A DNA stretch of 45,684 bases from DASRWT01 sp046728035 (GCA_046728035.1 JBKPDT010000240.1:1-45684); one strand, 5' to 3'. Numbered from the stretch's first letter, positions 15,440 to 24,877 are shown. Notes: generated from the sequence alone by a model not told the origin. Made by a program: numbers and translations.

Positions 15440-18288
15440 GGGGGTCGTCGGGGTCCGTGTGGATGCCCACCGGTTCGGAGGCGGGATGGGCGGCAGCTGG
15501 CACCGGGCCCGACCTGGCGGGTCCGGCTCTGGTTGAGCAGGGGACGCCGGCCCGCAGCGCTGCGGACGGCTGGCACCCGCGCACGTTCCTGTTGACCGAC
15601 ATCGTCGATTCGGTGTCGCTGTGGGAGCGCGACCCCGTGGCGATGTCGCAGGCGGTGGCGTGGCACGACACGGTCATCCAGGACATGGTCGATGCTGCGG
15701 GCGGCCAGATCCTGAGAACCAAGGGTGAGGGCGACTCGACGTTCTCCGTCTTCGAACAGCCTGCCGGTGCGTTGGCCGCGGCAGCGGATGTCCAAGAGGC
15801 GGTTGCCCGCGAGCCGTGGCCGTCGACGATGGCGCTGCGAGTGCGCGTCGGTGTGCACACCGGGGACGCGGAGCCGCGTGACGGCGACTGGTACGGGCCG
15901 GCGGTGAACCGTGCCGCCCGGCTCCGGGCTCTGGCCGACGGCGGGCAGACGCTCGTGTCGGGGGTGACCGCAGGTCTGGTGGCCGATCGGATCCCCAAGA
16001 TGGTTCGGCTGCTGTATCTCGGGCGGCGAGTCCTGCGCGGCATCGAGCGGCCCGAAGAGGTATGGGAACTGGTTCGCGCGGACGACCCGAGAATGGCCAC
16101 TCCGATTCGGGTCAGGGTCGGCGATCTGCCGGTCGCGCGTACGCGCTTCGTTGGTCGTACCCAGGACCTCGACCATCTCGGGGAACTGATCCAGACCGAA
16201 CAGCTGGTCACGCTCACCGGGCCCGGGGGTAGCGGAAAGACCAGATTGGCGCTCGAGGTGGCGAGGTGCGCTCGGCGACGAGGGGTGCGGGTTTGGCTGG
16301 CCGAGCTGGCGCCGTTGCGAGACCCGGGGTTGGTGGCCCAGGCGGTTGCCAAGGCGATCGGCCTCGAGACCGGACCGGATCCACTGGAGGAACTGCTTGC
16401 ACGAGCAGACACGCTTGCCGGGATGTTGGTGCTCGACAACTGCGAGCACCTGCTCGACGCCTGTGCAGCGCTCACCGAACGGTTGCTGGCGGCCGCGTCT
16501 GACATCGGGGTGCTGGCCACGAGCCGGGAGCCGCTGCGTCTGACCGGAGAGCGAGAGTGGCCGGTTCGATCCCTGGACGTACCGGACGAGTCGCTACGGG
16601 ACCCAGCGGGACTGGCTCGAGTCGAGTCGGTCCAGTTGCTGATCGACCGGGCCCGAGCAGTCCGGCCCGACTTGGACGTCGGCCAGGATGACGTCGCGCC
16701 CCTCGTGCAAATCTGCCGCGCTCTCGACGGGGTACCACTGGCGATCGAGTTGGCAGCCAGCCGACTTCGCTCGCTCGGTTTCGCTGAACTGGCCGCCCGA
16801 CTTCGCGACCAGCTGGCGACGCTGGCTCGGCCCATATCCGCCTGCCGGGACGACGCCCGGCACCGGTCCCTTCGCATGACCCTCGACTGGAGCTACGAGC
16901 TTCTGACCGACGAGCAACGCGAGGTTGCCCAGCGGCTGTCGGTGTTTGCTGGCGGGTTCCGCCTCGATGCCGTCGAGGCCGTGTGCGATGGCGACCTCGA
17001 CGTGCTCGACAGTGTCGACGAGCTGGTTGTCAAGTCACTGCTCAGCTTCGACGGAACGACCGCCCGGTACCGGCTGCTCGAACCGCTCCGCCAGTATCTT
17101 GCCGAGCGCTTGGCCGCATCCGGCACGACCGAGGTCGCTCAACGGGCGCACGGGGAGTGGACGGCGAGTCTTTGCCGGCGATTGGGCTTCGGTCTGCTGC
17201 AGGATCTCAGGGCCCGCAGCACCCGACTCCGCGAAGAGAGCGCCAACGTCGAGCTGGCCCTGCACTGGGCGCTCGAACACGGCGAACACGAGATCGCCCT
17301 GCGGATCGTCGGCTCGCTCGGCCAGTACTGGTTCTTCAACGACAACGCTGCCGGCCATCGCTGGTGTGCCGCGGTGATCGAGGCCAGCGCGTCAGCCCCT
17401 CCTCGAGGGCGAGCGGCGGCGCTGGTGAGCGCTGGCATGGTGGCTCAGAACGATCAGGCCTGGGACCGGTCGTTGGCCTGGCTCCACGAGGCACTGGCCA
17501 TCTACCGGGCCGAACAGGTGGCCCCGGGCCAGGCGGCGGCCCTGTTCTGGCTAGGACGTGCGCACGGAGACCCGGCGGAAGCTAAACGCTGCTTCGGCGA
17601 GAGCCTCGAGCTGTCAATGCAGCTCGGCGAGAGCGTCGGAGTCGGCATGTGTCGAGTCTTTATCAGCGTGTTGGCGGTCCGGGACGGAGCCCTGGACGAG
17701 GCGGTGCGGCTGGCGGAACAGGTCGTCGAGGAATGCTGTGCAAGCGGGGTCCACTATCCGGTCGGCCAGGCACTGGTCCTCCTCGCCTCCATCGCTCACC
17801 GTCGCGGCCAGGACGACGCCGCTCGCGCGTTCCTCCATGACGCGGTCACGCACAGCCGAGACGTCGACGACCGCCGGCAGCTGGCCGCGGTGCTGATCGA
17901 TCTGGCCGCTCAGGAAGCAAGCATGGGACGTGGTGCCGAGGCGCTCCAGGCCCTCGCAGAGTCGTCGCAGCTGGATGAGCAGATAGGACGACTGCCAAGG
18001 CGGTCCTACCAGCTCGCCGTCGCGGCCATGGCGCATCTGGCGCGCGACGAACGGGTACTGGCGATCTCAGCGCTGGGCGGCTACGACGCGCACCCCAGCG
18101 AGTTCGCCATCGCGCCTTTCGGCAGGATCGGTGGGCAAGTCAACTGGCTCGACCCTGCAGCCATGGCGGCCATGCGAGCCAGGGTGGACCCCGACGCGGT
18201 GGCCGCGGCCGCCGCCGCGGCACGCGCCAGATCGCTCGACGGACTCATCGATGAGCTGATCATCCAGCCAGCCGAGGACGCCAAGTGA
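15424..18288 (+). CDS. adenylate/guanylate cyclase - NB-ARC ATPase - TPR protein
   Basis: This is a signalling protein of about 954 residues. A class III cyclase domain comes first (residues about 52-225): TFLLTDIVDSVSLWE with the metal Asp, the KGEGDSTFSVF loop with Lys and second metal Asp, and GPAVNRAARLRAL with the transition-state Asn and Arg, so it looks catalytically complete. An NB-ARC/AfsR ATPase follows (P-loop GPGGSGKTRLA at about 265, Walker B MLVLDNCEHLLDA, TSREPLRL). A long TPR-like helical region fills the C-terminus (LHEALAIYR, AEAKRCFGESLELSMQLGE). No C-terminal LuxR helix-turn-helix is present. The ATG at 15424 is the most plausible start; the frame is open upstream to 15031 without family similarity. 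The ligand is unknown. Confidence 0.8.
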   Translation: MSWALRGSSGSVWMPTGSEAGWAAAGTGPDLAGPALVEQGTPARSAADGWHPRTFLLTDIVDSVSLWERDPVAMSQAVAWHDTVIQDMVDAAGGQILRTKGEGDSTFSVFEQPAGALAAAADVQEAVAREPWPSTMALRVRVGVHTGDAEPRDGDWYGPAVNRAARLRALADGGQTLVSGVTAGLVADRIPKMVRLLYLGRRVLRGIERPEEVWELVRADDPRMATPIRVRVGDLPVARTRFVGRTQDLDHLGELIQTEQLVTLTGPGGSGKTRLALEVARCARRRGVRVWLAELAPLRDPGLVAQAVAKAIGLETGPDPLEELLARADTLAGMLVLDNCEHLLDACAALTERLLAAASDIGVLATSREPLRLTGEREWPVRSLDVPDESLRDPAGLARVESVQLLIDRARAVRPDLDVGQDDVAPLVQICRALDGVPLAIELAASRLRSLGFAELAARLRDQLATLARPISACRDDARHRSLRMTLDWSYELLTDEQREVAQRLSVFAGGFRLDAVEAVCDGDLDVLDSVDELVVKSLLSFDGTTARYRLLEPLRQYLAERLAASGTTEVAQRAHGEWTASLCRRLGFGLLQDLRARSTRLREESANVELALHWALEHGEHEIALRIVGSLGQYWFFNDNAAGHRWCAAVIEASASAPPRGRAAALVSAGMVAQNDQAWDRSLAWLHEALAIYRAEQVAPGQAAALFWLGRAHGDPAEAKRCFGESLELSMQLGESVGVGMCRVFISVLAVRDGALDEAVRLAEQVVEECCASGVHYPVGQALVLLASIAHRRGQDDAARAFLHDAVTHSRDVDDRRQLAAVLIDLAAQEASMGRGAEALQALAESSQLDEQIGRLPRRSYQLAVAAMAHLARDERVLAISALGGYDAHPSEFAIAPFGRIGGQVNWLDPAAMAAMRARVDPDAVAAAAAAARARSLDGLIDELIIQPAEDAK

Positions 18289-18637
18289 TCCCACTACACC
18301 GTCTTGCTGGCGTTGCCGATGACTCACGGGCTCCCGGTTATGAGCGCTTGTCAGTCCGATCCCGGGCTGGCGACGGCGTCGTGTTGGGCGGACAGCTCCC
18401 GCGGAGATGGCGGCCGCGGAACGCAGCGGGTGCATGGGCGGATCAGCCTTCAGAGGCAGTCGGGCGCACCCGATCGGGCTGCGCCCGCTCCCGGACCCTC
18501 GGTGTGGCGCGCTCGTCGGTGCCGCTCCGCCCCTTCCGTTGGGCCGGACTGCGGACGTTCGCGCCCGATCGAAGCCCTGTGGTGGGTTCGGGCGAGCGGC
18601 GCGCGCCTGCCTGGTCTTTGTCTGAGGAGATGTTCCC
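18289..18637. other. non-coding interval, no gene seen
   Basis: There are 349 bases between the cyclase/NB-ARC gene and the cupin gene. Neither strand gives a frame with recognisable protein. A GAGGAG ribosome site for the cupin gene lies at 18624-18629. The promoter for the cupin is expected here, but no clear -35/-10 pair stands out. Confidence 0.5.
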
Positions 18638-19009
18638 ATGGCAGACGTTGGTGTGATTCTCAAGCACTTTGAGTCACCCGATGAAACACGGAACTTCGAA
18701 CTTGGAACGTTCGAGGTCGTGCGCATCGGTGGCAACACCATCGGACGTGCCACCTATCAGCCCGGATGGAGATGGTCGCTGCACGTGGGACCGTCGCTGC
18801 GCCTCACGCGCTGTCCCGTGGAGCATGTCGGGCTTGTGCTTTCGGGCACCGCCACGGCCGCGTTCGATGATGGGACCGTCGTTGAATTACAGGCTGGCCA
18901 GCTGTTCTTCATTCCTGCGACGCCACACGACAGCTGGGTCATCGGAAATGAGCCCTACGTTTCCATCCATTTCCTGGGGGCCGAGCATTACGCGGCCCCG
19001 CACCGTTGA
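18638..19009 (+). CDS. cupin-domain protein
   Basis: This 123-residue single-domain cupin has residues about 35-115 forming the small beta barrel. Motif 1 is degenerate (PGWRWSLHVGP, CPVEHVGLVLSGTATAAF), and motif 2 is GQLFFIPATPHDSWVIGNEP. Candidate metal ligands are His in WSLHVG, His in VEHVG and His in TPHDSW. The ATG has a good GAGGAG site 7 bases ahead. It is monocistronic, convergent with the reductase gene downstream. Cupins of this size bind small molecules or act as simple isomerases or dioxygenases; the function is not assignable. Confidence 0.88.
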   Translation: MADVGVILKHFESPDETRNFELGTFEVVRIGGNTIGRATYQPGWRWSLHVGPSLRLTRCPVEHVGLVLSGTATAAFDDGTVVELQAGQLFFIPATPHDSWVIGNEPYVSIHFLGAEHYAAPHR

Positions 19010-19102
19010 GACGACGACGCAGCAGGTGCGCCGCCATGAGCGTCGCCGAACGCTCCCGAGCGCCGGCGGACAGCGCGAGGAAGGCAGCTGGAAGCTGGAT
19101 GG

Positions 19103-20125
19103 CTATGTGAAGACGAGCAGCGGTTTGGTGCCGTGGGCGGGTGCCTCGGCGAGCGCCACGGCGTCGGCGAAGTGCTCGACGGCGATGGGCTGACCGGCAG
19201 GGATATCCAGGATCCCGTCCGTGACGAGCTTGCGAGCCTCGGTGAGCGTCGCCGCGACCTGCTCGGGAGGCGTGGTCACGATCCAGCGGAACAGCCAGAA
19301 GCCGCGCAGCTTCTTTGCCTCGTAGATGACCGACCGGGCGAACAACGGGATGGTCAGGGCCGAGGGATCGGTCTGGCGGTGGGTGGACAGCGCCCCGTAG
19401 ACGACGAGCTCGCCTTCGGGTGCCAGTGCCCGGAACACGTCGGCGCCGAGCTGACCGGCGACGCAGTCCAACGCCCTGCGCACGCCCTGGGTGCCGGTGA
19501 TCTCGTTGACCCGGGCGGCGAGGTCCTCGTCCTCGGTGCAGATGACCTCGGTGCCGCCCAGCTGGCGGATCTCGCTCACTGCGGCCCGGCGCCGGACGAC
19601 GTTGATCGTGGGGATGCCGCGATGGCGCGCCAGCTGCACCACGAGCTTGCCGACCGTCGAGCCCGCCGCCGTCTGCAGGAGCCACTCGCCGGGCTGGACG
19701 CCGATGTCGCGCACGAGCAACACCGCCGTCAGCGGGTTGGTGGTGAGCTGGCAGGCGGTGGAGTCATCCAAGCCCTCGGGCACCGCCAGGGCCTGGGAAG
19801 CGGGCACCACGATGCGCTCCTGCCAGGTGCCGGTGAAGAGCACGGTGACGACGCGCTGGCCCACCTCCACCGCATCTACGCCTGCTCCGACCGCCTCCAC
19901 CACGCCGATGCTCTCCGAGCCCAGCACGGTGGGGAACTCGGGCGTGTAGCCGTAGCGCCCGCGCAGGATGTGAAGGTCGCTGGCGTGGATCGGCGCGGCG
20001 TGCACGCGGACCAGGACCTGACCCTCCCCGGCCTCGGGTGAGGGCCTCGACTCGAGACTGAGCACGTCGGCCGGTTCACCGACGCGCTGGGCCACGAGCG
20101 CTCGCATGGTGTCGGGCTCGGACAT
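19103..20125 (-). CDS. MDR-family oxidoreductase, MECR-like enoyl reductase
   Basis: This zinc-independent medium-chain dehydrogenase/reductase of 340 residues resembles 2-enoyl-thioester reductases and quinone reductases. The catalytic GroES-like half carries PIHASDLHILRGRYG and LGSESIGVVEAVGAGV. The NADPH-binding Rossmann half carries LLQTAAGSTVGKLVVQLAR and NVVRRR, with basic residues favouring NADPH. LTTNPLTAVLLV is typical of the MECR branch. A 7-base-spaced AAGGAA precedes the ATG. It lies downstream of a VOC protein on the same strand with a GC-rich hairpin in between. It probably reduces an enoyl compound; the substrate is unknown. Confidence 0.88.
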   Translation of the reverse strand: MSEPDTMRALVAQRVGEPADVLSLESRPSPEAGEGQVLVRVHAAPIHASDLHILRGRYGYTPEFPTVLGSESIGVVEAVGAGVDAVEVGQRVVTVLFTGTWQERIVVPASQALAVPEGLDDSTACQLTTNPLTAVLLVRDIGVQPGEWLLQTAAGSTVGKLVVQLARHRGIPTINVVRRRAAVSEIRQLGGTEVICTEDEDLAARVNEITGTQGVRRALDCVAGQLGADVFRALAPEGELVVYGALSTHRQTDPSALTIPLFARSVIYEAKKLRGFWLFRWIVTTPPEQVAATLTEARKLVTDGILDIPAGQPIAVEHFADAVALAEAPAHGTKPLLVFT

Positions 20126-20182
20126 GTCTGGTTCCTTGCCGGTCGCAGGGATCTGTCTGTGGGCGTGGTCTCGGCGACTACC

Positions 20183-20205
20183 GGGCCGGACGGGGCGTCC
20201 GGCCC
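20183..20205. terminator. GC-rich hairpin, possible terminator or attenuator
   Basis: GGGCCGGACG (20183-20192) pairs perfectly with CGTCCGGCCC (20196-20205) across a GGG loop. It lies after the VOC gene and 58 bases before the reductase start on the same strand. There is no T-tract, which is common for actinobacterial terminators. Confidence 0.4.
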
Positions 20206-20342
20206 CCGGCGACGCCTGTCATGACGCCTTGGGCGAGGCCGACCGACGATTCGTCGACGTCGGCGACGGCCGCCGTGCACCACCGTCGGGTGGACGGTGC
20301 GGTTCAGCCTGTGCCGACGCCCACGAGACGACGCGGTGGTGG

Positions 20343-20930
20343 TCAGGCCGGATCGACGACGTCCGACGCCTCGTGTACGAGCTTCGTGGTCGGCGTGGAG
20401 GAGATGTGACCGGTCTCCGCCAGCTCCCGCGCTGAAGGAACGGGATCGAGGTCGCCGAACAGCACATCGTCGGAGTACTCGGCATCCCTCGCAGTGGCGT
20501 CGCGCACCCACCAGGAAGCCTCGAGGGCGATCCCGTTGGGATCCGTGAAATAGATCGATCGTACGAAACCGTGGTCGATCACATCGGTGACCTCGCAGTC
20601 GTGCTCCTTGAGGCGCGACTGCAGCGCCTCGAGGGCCGCCTCGTCGGCGAGGTCGAGCGAGAGATGGTCGAACTGGATCGCCCGGGGGTCGGGGACCCCG
20701 GCCGGCTTCGAGAACATTGTCGGTGGAGCGCTCGCGTATTCGAAGAACGCAACCGTGCTGCCGGGGCCGATCTCGAAGAAGTAGTGACGGAAATCAGGCG
20801 TGCCGATCGTCGCCACCAGCCTGGCGCCCAGCACGCCGTGGTAGAAGCGCACGGTGGTATCCATGTCGCCGGTGATGAGCGCCAGATGATTGACGCCACG
20901 CCAGCGCGGTTTCCCGGTCGACGTCTCCAT
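20343..20930 (-). CDS. VOC/glyoxalase-family protein
   Basis: This 195-residue protein has one vicinal-oxygen-chelate unit (residues about 12-135): VNHLALITGDMDTTVRFYHG, then FRHYFFEIGPGSTVAFFEY, DHLSLDLADEAAL and FTDPNGIALEASWW. Candidate metal ligands are His in NHLAL, His in DHLSL and Glu in IALEAS. A C-terminal tail of about 50 residues lacks VOC similarity. No Shine-Dalgarno sequence is seen before the ATG. The family includes dioxygenases, isomerases and resistance proteins; the substrate is unknown. Confidence 0.87.
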   Translation of the reverse strand: METSTGKPRWRGVNHLALITGDMDTTVRFYHGVLGARLVATIGTPDFRHYFFEIGPGSTVAFFEYASAPPTMFSKPAGVPDPRAIQFDHLSLDLADEAALEALQSRLKEHDCEVTDVIDHGFVRSIYFTDPNGIALEASWWVRDATARDAEYSDDVLFGDLDPVPSARELAETGHISSTPTTKLVHEASDVVDPA

Positions 20931-21124
20931 GTGCCCAGGCTATGACGCCCATTTGGGTAGGCCAAGGGCTACGCGGCAACGTCGAGGACCGCTCCTGGCG
21001 CTTCGTGAACGAAGGTCTGAGATGCCGATTCAGCCCCCGCCGGGCCGGTGGGGCTGGCGGTCCTCGCGTGTCCCGTCGGCCAGGGAGGCGGCGGACCGAG
21101 GAGCAGCCGCCGCTAACCGATTGC

Positions 21125-21673
21125 TCAGGGTGTGTAGGTCGCCAGGACGATCCCATTGCTGAGGACCCTCGAGTCCACGAGGTCGAACGTCGCTGCCGTG
21201 CCAGGGCGGTACAGCAGGTCGCTAACGTCGCTTGGTCCGACGAGCTGCGGATAGATCCACAGCTTGAGCTGGTCGAAGAGGCCGTGTTCGAGCAAGAGGC
21301 GCGAGACGTCACCGAAGCCGTACTGCACGATGTGGCCGCCGTCCTCGTCCTTGAGATCACGGACTTGGCCGACGACATCGCCCGCGATCACCTCGGTGTT
21401 CTTCCACTCCGGGTCGGTAAGCGTGGTCGAGACGACCACCTTGCGCATGGTGTTGATGCGATCCGAGAACCGGTCCCCAGAACGGCTTGACCACGCCGGA
21501 GCGAACACGTCGTAGGTGCGGCGGCCCATCAGAACGATGTCGCACGTCTCCAACAGCTCGGTCTGGATCGTGTCGCCTTCGTCGGAAGTGCCGCCCTTGA
21601 GCGAGGGCCACAGGTGAGGGCCCTCGACGACGCCGTCGAGCGTGATGTACGTGGAGTTGATCAGCTGCCGCAT
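21125..21673 (-). CDS. RibD C-terminal (dihydrofolate reductase-like) protein
   Basis: This 182-residue protein of the stand-alone RibD-C family, NADPH-dependent reductase fold, has MRQLINSTYITLDGVVEGP, DIVLMGRRTYDVFAPAW, then TMRKVVVSTTL, VRDLKDEDGGHIVQYGFGDV and LWIYPQLVG. The ATG at 21673 is chosen over upstream in-frame codons because homology starts exactly there and GAAGGGA lies at normal spacing. It is preceded on the same strand by an AraC-type regulator 122 bases away, the likely controller. A decayed relative lies at 25989-26316. Confidence 0.88.
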   Translation of the reverse strand: MRQLINSTYITLDGVVEGPHLWPSLKGGTSDEGDTIQTELLETCDIVLMGRRTYDVFAPAWSSRSGDRFSDRINTMRKVVVSTTLTDPEWKNTEVIAGDVVGQVRDLKDEDGGHIVQYGFGDVSRLLLEHGLFDQLKLWIYPQLVGPSDVSDLLYRPGTAATFDLVDSRVLSNGIVLATYTP

Positions 21674-21794
21674 CGAATCGGTCCCTTCGTCTTCCATGCG
21701 CCGATCCCCGGGTGGGTCCCGGCCGGACGTCTTGACGTCTAGCCCCGAGCGGGAGACGTCGTCTTGAACGAAAACGACAGCTATGGCCACGGCC

Positions 21795-22499
21795 CTAGGG
21801 CTCGCCGACCGCGGGGGACACGATCTGGGACGCTGTCTGTCCAACGAAACGTTTGAGCGACCGGGTCAGATGGGGCTGGTCGGCGTACCCGGCTTGGCGC
21901 GCGGTGTCGAGTGCGGACACGCCTCGCGACAGCAGCTCGACCGCCCTGTCGGCTCGTCGGATCTGCCTGATCGTCCCTCGGGTCAGCCCCGTCGCCCGCA
22001 AGACGTGCCGTTCCACCGAGCGCGTGGACAGGCGCCTTTCGACGTCGCCGTGCAAGGCTGCCGACGCGACCGGGTCGTGCACCAGCAAACCAGCGCGAAC
22101 GAGCCTGTCGACGAAGACGTCGGCGTTGTCCGGTCCCGGAAGCTCCCATGCAGACCCGCCAACCCAGAACGACCTGTTGGTCGCCGGCGGCAACGTCAAT
22201 GCCCGGTCGACCAGTTGGCCTGGCTGCAGGGTCGGCATGAAGGTGGCGAGGCTGAACGCGATGCCGAAGAACGCCGCGTCCTGGGGGATCGGCACCGTCG
22301 TTGCCTTGGTCTCGGGCCCTCGCACGGTCAGCCAAGCCAGGCCCCTCTGCCGCGTGACGACCATCTGCCAGTGAGTCGTCGCCACCGAGATGAAGGACTC
22401 TTCCGGCTCACTACGTGTCCACCACGTCTCCTCGATGAAGCGCGAACCTGACGATCCCCTCTCCAGTGCGAACAGCTCGACGGCACGTTTCATGACCAC
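21795..22499 (-). CDS. AraC-family transcriptional regulator
   Basis: This 234-residue regulator has a beta-rich N-terminal ligand-binding domain (MVVTRQRGLAWLTVRGPETK, FFGIAFSLATFMPTLQPG). The C-terminal AraC helix-turn-helix pair lies at residues about 160-232, with the second unit LDTARQAGYADQPHLTRSLK clear. The start is a GTG at 22499, or an ATG two codons later. It sits just upstream of the RibD-C reductase and divergent from the hydrolase at 22708, so it may control either. The effector is unknown. Confidence 0.88.
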   Translation of the reverse strand: MVMKRAVELFALERGSSGSRFIEETWWTRSEPEESFISVATTHWQMVVTRQRGLAWLTVRGPETKATTVPIPQDAAFFGIAFSLATFMPTLQPGQLVDRALTLPPATNRSFWVGGSAWELPGPDNADVFVDRLVRAGLLVHDPVASAALHGDVERRLSTRSVERHVLRATGLTRGTIRQIRRADRAVELLSRGVSALDTARQAGYADQPHLTRSLKRFVGQTASQIVSPAVGEP

Positions 22500-22707
22500 T
22501 TCGACGGGCCGCGGTGGGTGAACTCATCGGTCGACACCGCAGGCCCGGCGTTGACTCGTGGTGAGTCCCGCATCGCGTTCGTGATCCGCTGGTTCGGGCC
22601 GGTTGCCATCCGCGGGCCGTGCCGCACCGACCGCCATGCTGGGTACGGTGCTGACCTGCATGCCAGCGCTCGTGCTGCGTGTTCTGAGCCCTGTCTAGGT
22701 TGTTGGC

Positions 22708-23523
22708 ATGCCGCTTCCCTTTGTGACCGACCCGCTCGTCCAGGTGACCCTTCCTACAGGTGCGACGGTCGGGGTGACCGACTCGGGAGGTGACGGACCG
22801 GTCATCGTCTTCAGCCACGGGCTGCTCATGAACCACACGATGTTCGCCCCGCAGGTCGAGGCCCTGCGTGACGCCTATCGCGTCGTGACCTGGGACGAGC
22901 GCGGGCACGGCGAGGCCGAGCACAGCGGCTCGTGGTCGTACTGGGATAGTGCTGACGACGTGCTTGCGCTGCTCGATCACCTCGGGGTTCACGAGGCAGT
23001 TCTGGCAGGGATGAGCCAGGGCGGCTTTCTGTCACTGCGTGCGGCTTTGCGGGCACCGGAGCGAATCCGCGCGCTGGTGCTTCTCGACACGCAGGCTGGC
23101 GTGGAAGACCCGGCGGTGGTGCCGCTGTATGAGGGCATGGCCGCAGCGTGGGGCGCTGAGGGACCGTCGCAGGACACGCTCGACTTCGCCGCGGCCGAGA
23201 TCCTCGGTCCGGGCGCCGACGACCAGTCGTGGAAGGAGCACTGGGCCGCGATGCCCTGGCACCGGTGTCCGCAGATCATGCGCACGCTCCTGACCCGGGA
23301 CGACCTGACCGACCGGCTCGGGGAGATCACCTGCCCGGTGCTGGTGGTGCACGGCGACGCCGACGCGGCCATCCCGGTCGAGAAGGCCCAGGCCCTTGTC
23401 GAGGGCCTGCCGGGAGCCGTGCCGCTGGTGCTGGTGTCCGGCGGGGGCCATGCCGCCAACCTCACCCACCCGGAGCCCGTCAACGCGGCACTGCGGGCCT
23501 TCCTCGACGGGCCCCGGGACTGA
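22708..23523 (+). CDS. alpha/beta hydrolase
   Basis: This complete 271-residue serine hydrolase has the oxyanion motif VFSHGLLMNHTMF, nucleophile elbow GMSQGGFLS (Ser about 102), acid Asp in VVHGDADAAIP (about 217) and His in GGGHAANLTHP (about 247). A cap domain lies at about 125-200. The ATG at 22708 is chosen because the fold begins shortly after. It resembles the 3-oxoadipate enol-lactonase/haloperoxidase branch, but the substrate is not predictable. It stands alone on the plus strand and is convergent with the CHAD gene. Confidence 0.9.
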   Translation: MPLPFVTDPLVQVTLPTGATVGVTDSGGDGPVIVFSHGLLMNHTMFAPQVEALRDAYRVVTWDERGHGEAEHSGSWSYWDSADDVLALLDHLGVHEAVLAGMSQGGFLSLRAALRAPERIRALVLLDTQAGVEDPAVVPLYEGMAAAWGAEGPSQDTLDFAAAEILGPGADDQSWKEHWAAMPWHRCPQIMRTLLTRDDLTDRLGEITCPVLVVHGDADAAIPVEKAQALVEGLPGAVPLVLVSGGGHAANLTHPEPVNAALRAFLDGPRD

Positions 23524-23628
23524 GGACGTTCGACCTCACGATCCCGAGCCTGTCCCCTCAGTGCCACACGGCGTCGGTTGCGATGCGTCCACCTGCCGGC
23601 GGTCGGGGACGCAGGGCGACGGGTGGTG

Positions 23629-24702
23629 TCAGCTGGCGCCGGCGGCGCGGAGCTCACCGATCAGTTGAGCCTTGGAGGGGTACAGGTGGGCGGGAAGGGC
23701 TGCGGCGCCGGCACGGTCGCGCAGCTCCTCGCCGTCGAGGACGTCGAGGTCGTCCGTCGGCGGGGCGAGTTCGGCGAGGCCGCCGGCCGGCTTCTCGTCG
23801 CCCGTCTCGTGCCAGAGGTGCCAGTACGCCCCCATGCGGTCGGCGTACCTGCTCGGCTTCTCGGCGTAGAGGCGGGCGCCCAGGCTCATGGCCCGGCGTT
23901 CCAGCTCGGCGCGTCGCGTGTCGGCCAGCTCGCAGACGGCCCGGATCTGGGCCTCGCCGCCGAATCGGTCGGGCGACGCCCGGACGCGACCGGTGAGCAC
24001 GACAAGGTCATGGGCGTCGCCGAGGGCGTCGGAGAGGTTGTGGAACCGGTCCTCGAGCGGCTCGAGGATCGAGGGGGCGGCGTCACTCAGCAGCCGGACG
24101 TGGTACCAGGCGTCCTTGGCCCGCTTGCGCCACTCGTGCATCACGGTCGGCTCGCGGTCGCGGCGGGCGTCTGCCAGCGCCCGGCGGCCGGCGCGGTAGG
24201 TCATCTCGACGCCGGACCCGACGGCCGCCCACCCGTGAGCGTTGACGTTGGCGCGGGCGACGTGCCGGCGGCCCGCCCGGAAGAGGTCCGCCGCGCGCTC
24301 ACCCCGGGGCCGCCCGTCACCAGCCCGCGTGGCCTCCTCGGCGAGGCCGGCGAACCCGGCGCGCACGGCGCCCACCCCACCCTCCGGTAGCCGGTCCGAC
24401 GAGGCCACGATCAGGGCGTCGAAGGTGGCCAGAGCGGCCTGGGCATCGCGGAGCCCAGACAGCTCGCGCCCAGCGTCGCGGAACGACTCGTTCGCCGGCC
24501 CGTAGGCCTTACCCAACGCCGCCCGGACGAGACGGATCAACCCGCGCAGCTTCTTGGCTCGCTTCCGGCAGTCGTGCACCGCAGCCACCAGGCCGCCACC
24601 ACTGGCCTGCTCCAGAGCCGAGACAGCCCGTTCGACCTGCTCGTCGGTGATCCGTTGGACGGCTTTCGGAACCGTCTCGTCGACATCGAACGCGTACGCC
24701 AT
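23629..24702 (-). CDS. CHAD-domain protein
   Basis: This 357-residue all-helical protein has two CHAD repeats with conserved His and basic residues: VHDCRKRAKKLRGLIRLV (residues about 42-60) and VMHEWRKRAKDAWYHVRLL (about 185-205), then DALGDAHDLVVL. CHAD domains bind polyphosphate through these residues and are found on polyphosphate granules or fused to CYTH phosphatases. No CYTH domain is present here. The ATG at 24702 has GGAAGGGG upstream and is followed at once by the family start. A role in polyphosphate or phosphate stress is inferred from the domain. Confidence 0.9.
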   Translation of the reverse strand: MAYAFDVDETVPKAVQRITDEQVERAVSALEQASGGGLVAAVHDCRKRAKKLRGLIRLVRAALGKAYGPANESFRDAGRELSGLRDAQAALATFDALIVASSDRLPEGGVGAVRAGFAGLAEEATRAGDGRPRGERAADLFRAGRRHVARANVNAHGWAAVGSGVEMTYRAGRRALADARRDREPTVMHEWRKRAKDAWYHVRLLSDAAPSILEPLEDRFHNLSDALGDAHDLVVLTGRVRASPDRFGGEAQIRAVCELADTRRAELERRAMSLGARLYAEKPSRYADRMGAYWHLWHETGDEKPAGGLAELAPPTDDLDVLDGEELRDRAGAAALPAHLYPSKAQLIGELRAAGAS

Positions 24703-24753
24703 ACCGGACCCCTTCCCGCTGCCACGCCCAGTAACCGCGACGAGTGGACCAAG

Positions 24754-24794
24754 CCGATCGCCGAGCGGTGACCGGACCCGCGTCCGGCGATCGG
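24754..24794. repeat. overlapping inverted repeats between VOC and CHAD genes
   Basis: CCGATCGCCG (24754-24763) pairs perfectly with CGGCGATCGG (24785-24794). An inner stem, CCGGAC (24772-24777) with GTCCGG (24782-24787), shares three bases with the outer right arm, so the two helices exclude each other. The element lies 52-92 bases upstream of the CHAD start and downstream of the VOC stop. It could be a terminator or an attenuator-like switch. Confidence 0.45.
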
Positions 24795-24877
24795 GGTCAT
24801 GCCGCTGCGGGCAACTCTTATGGGATTGCCTCAGGCACGGCTCGCGCATCGCGAGCGATGAGGGTGGGCCTCGCAGG

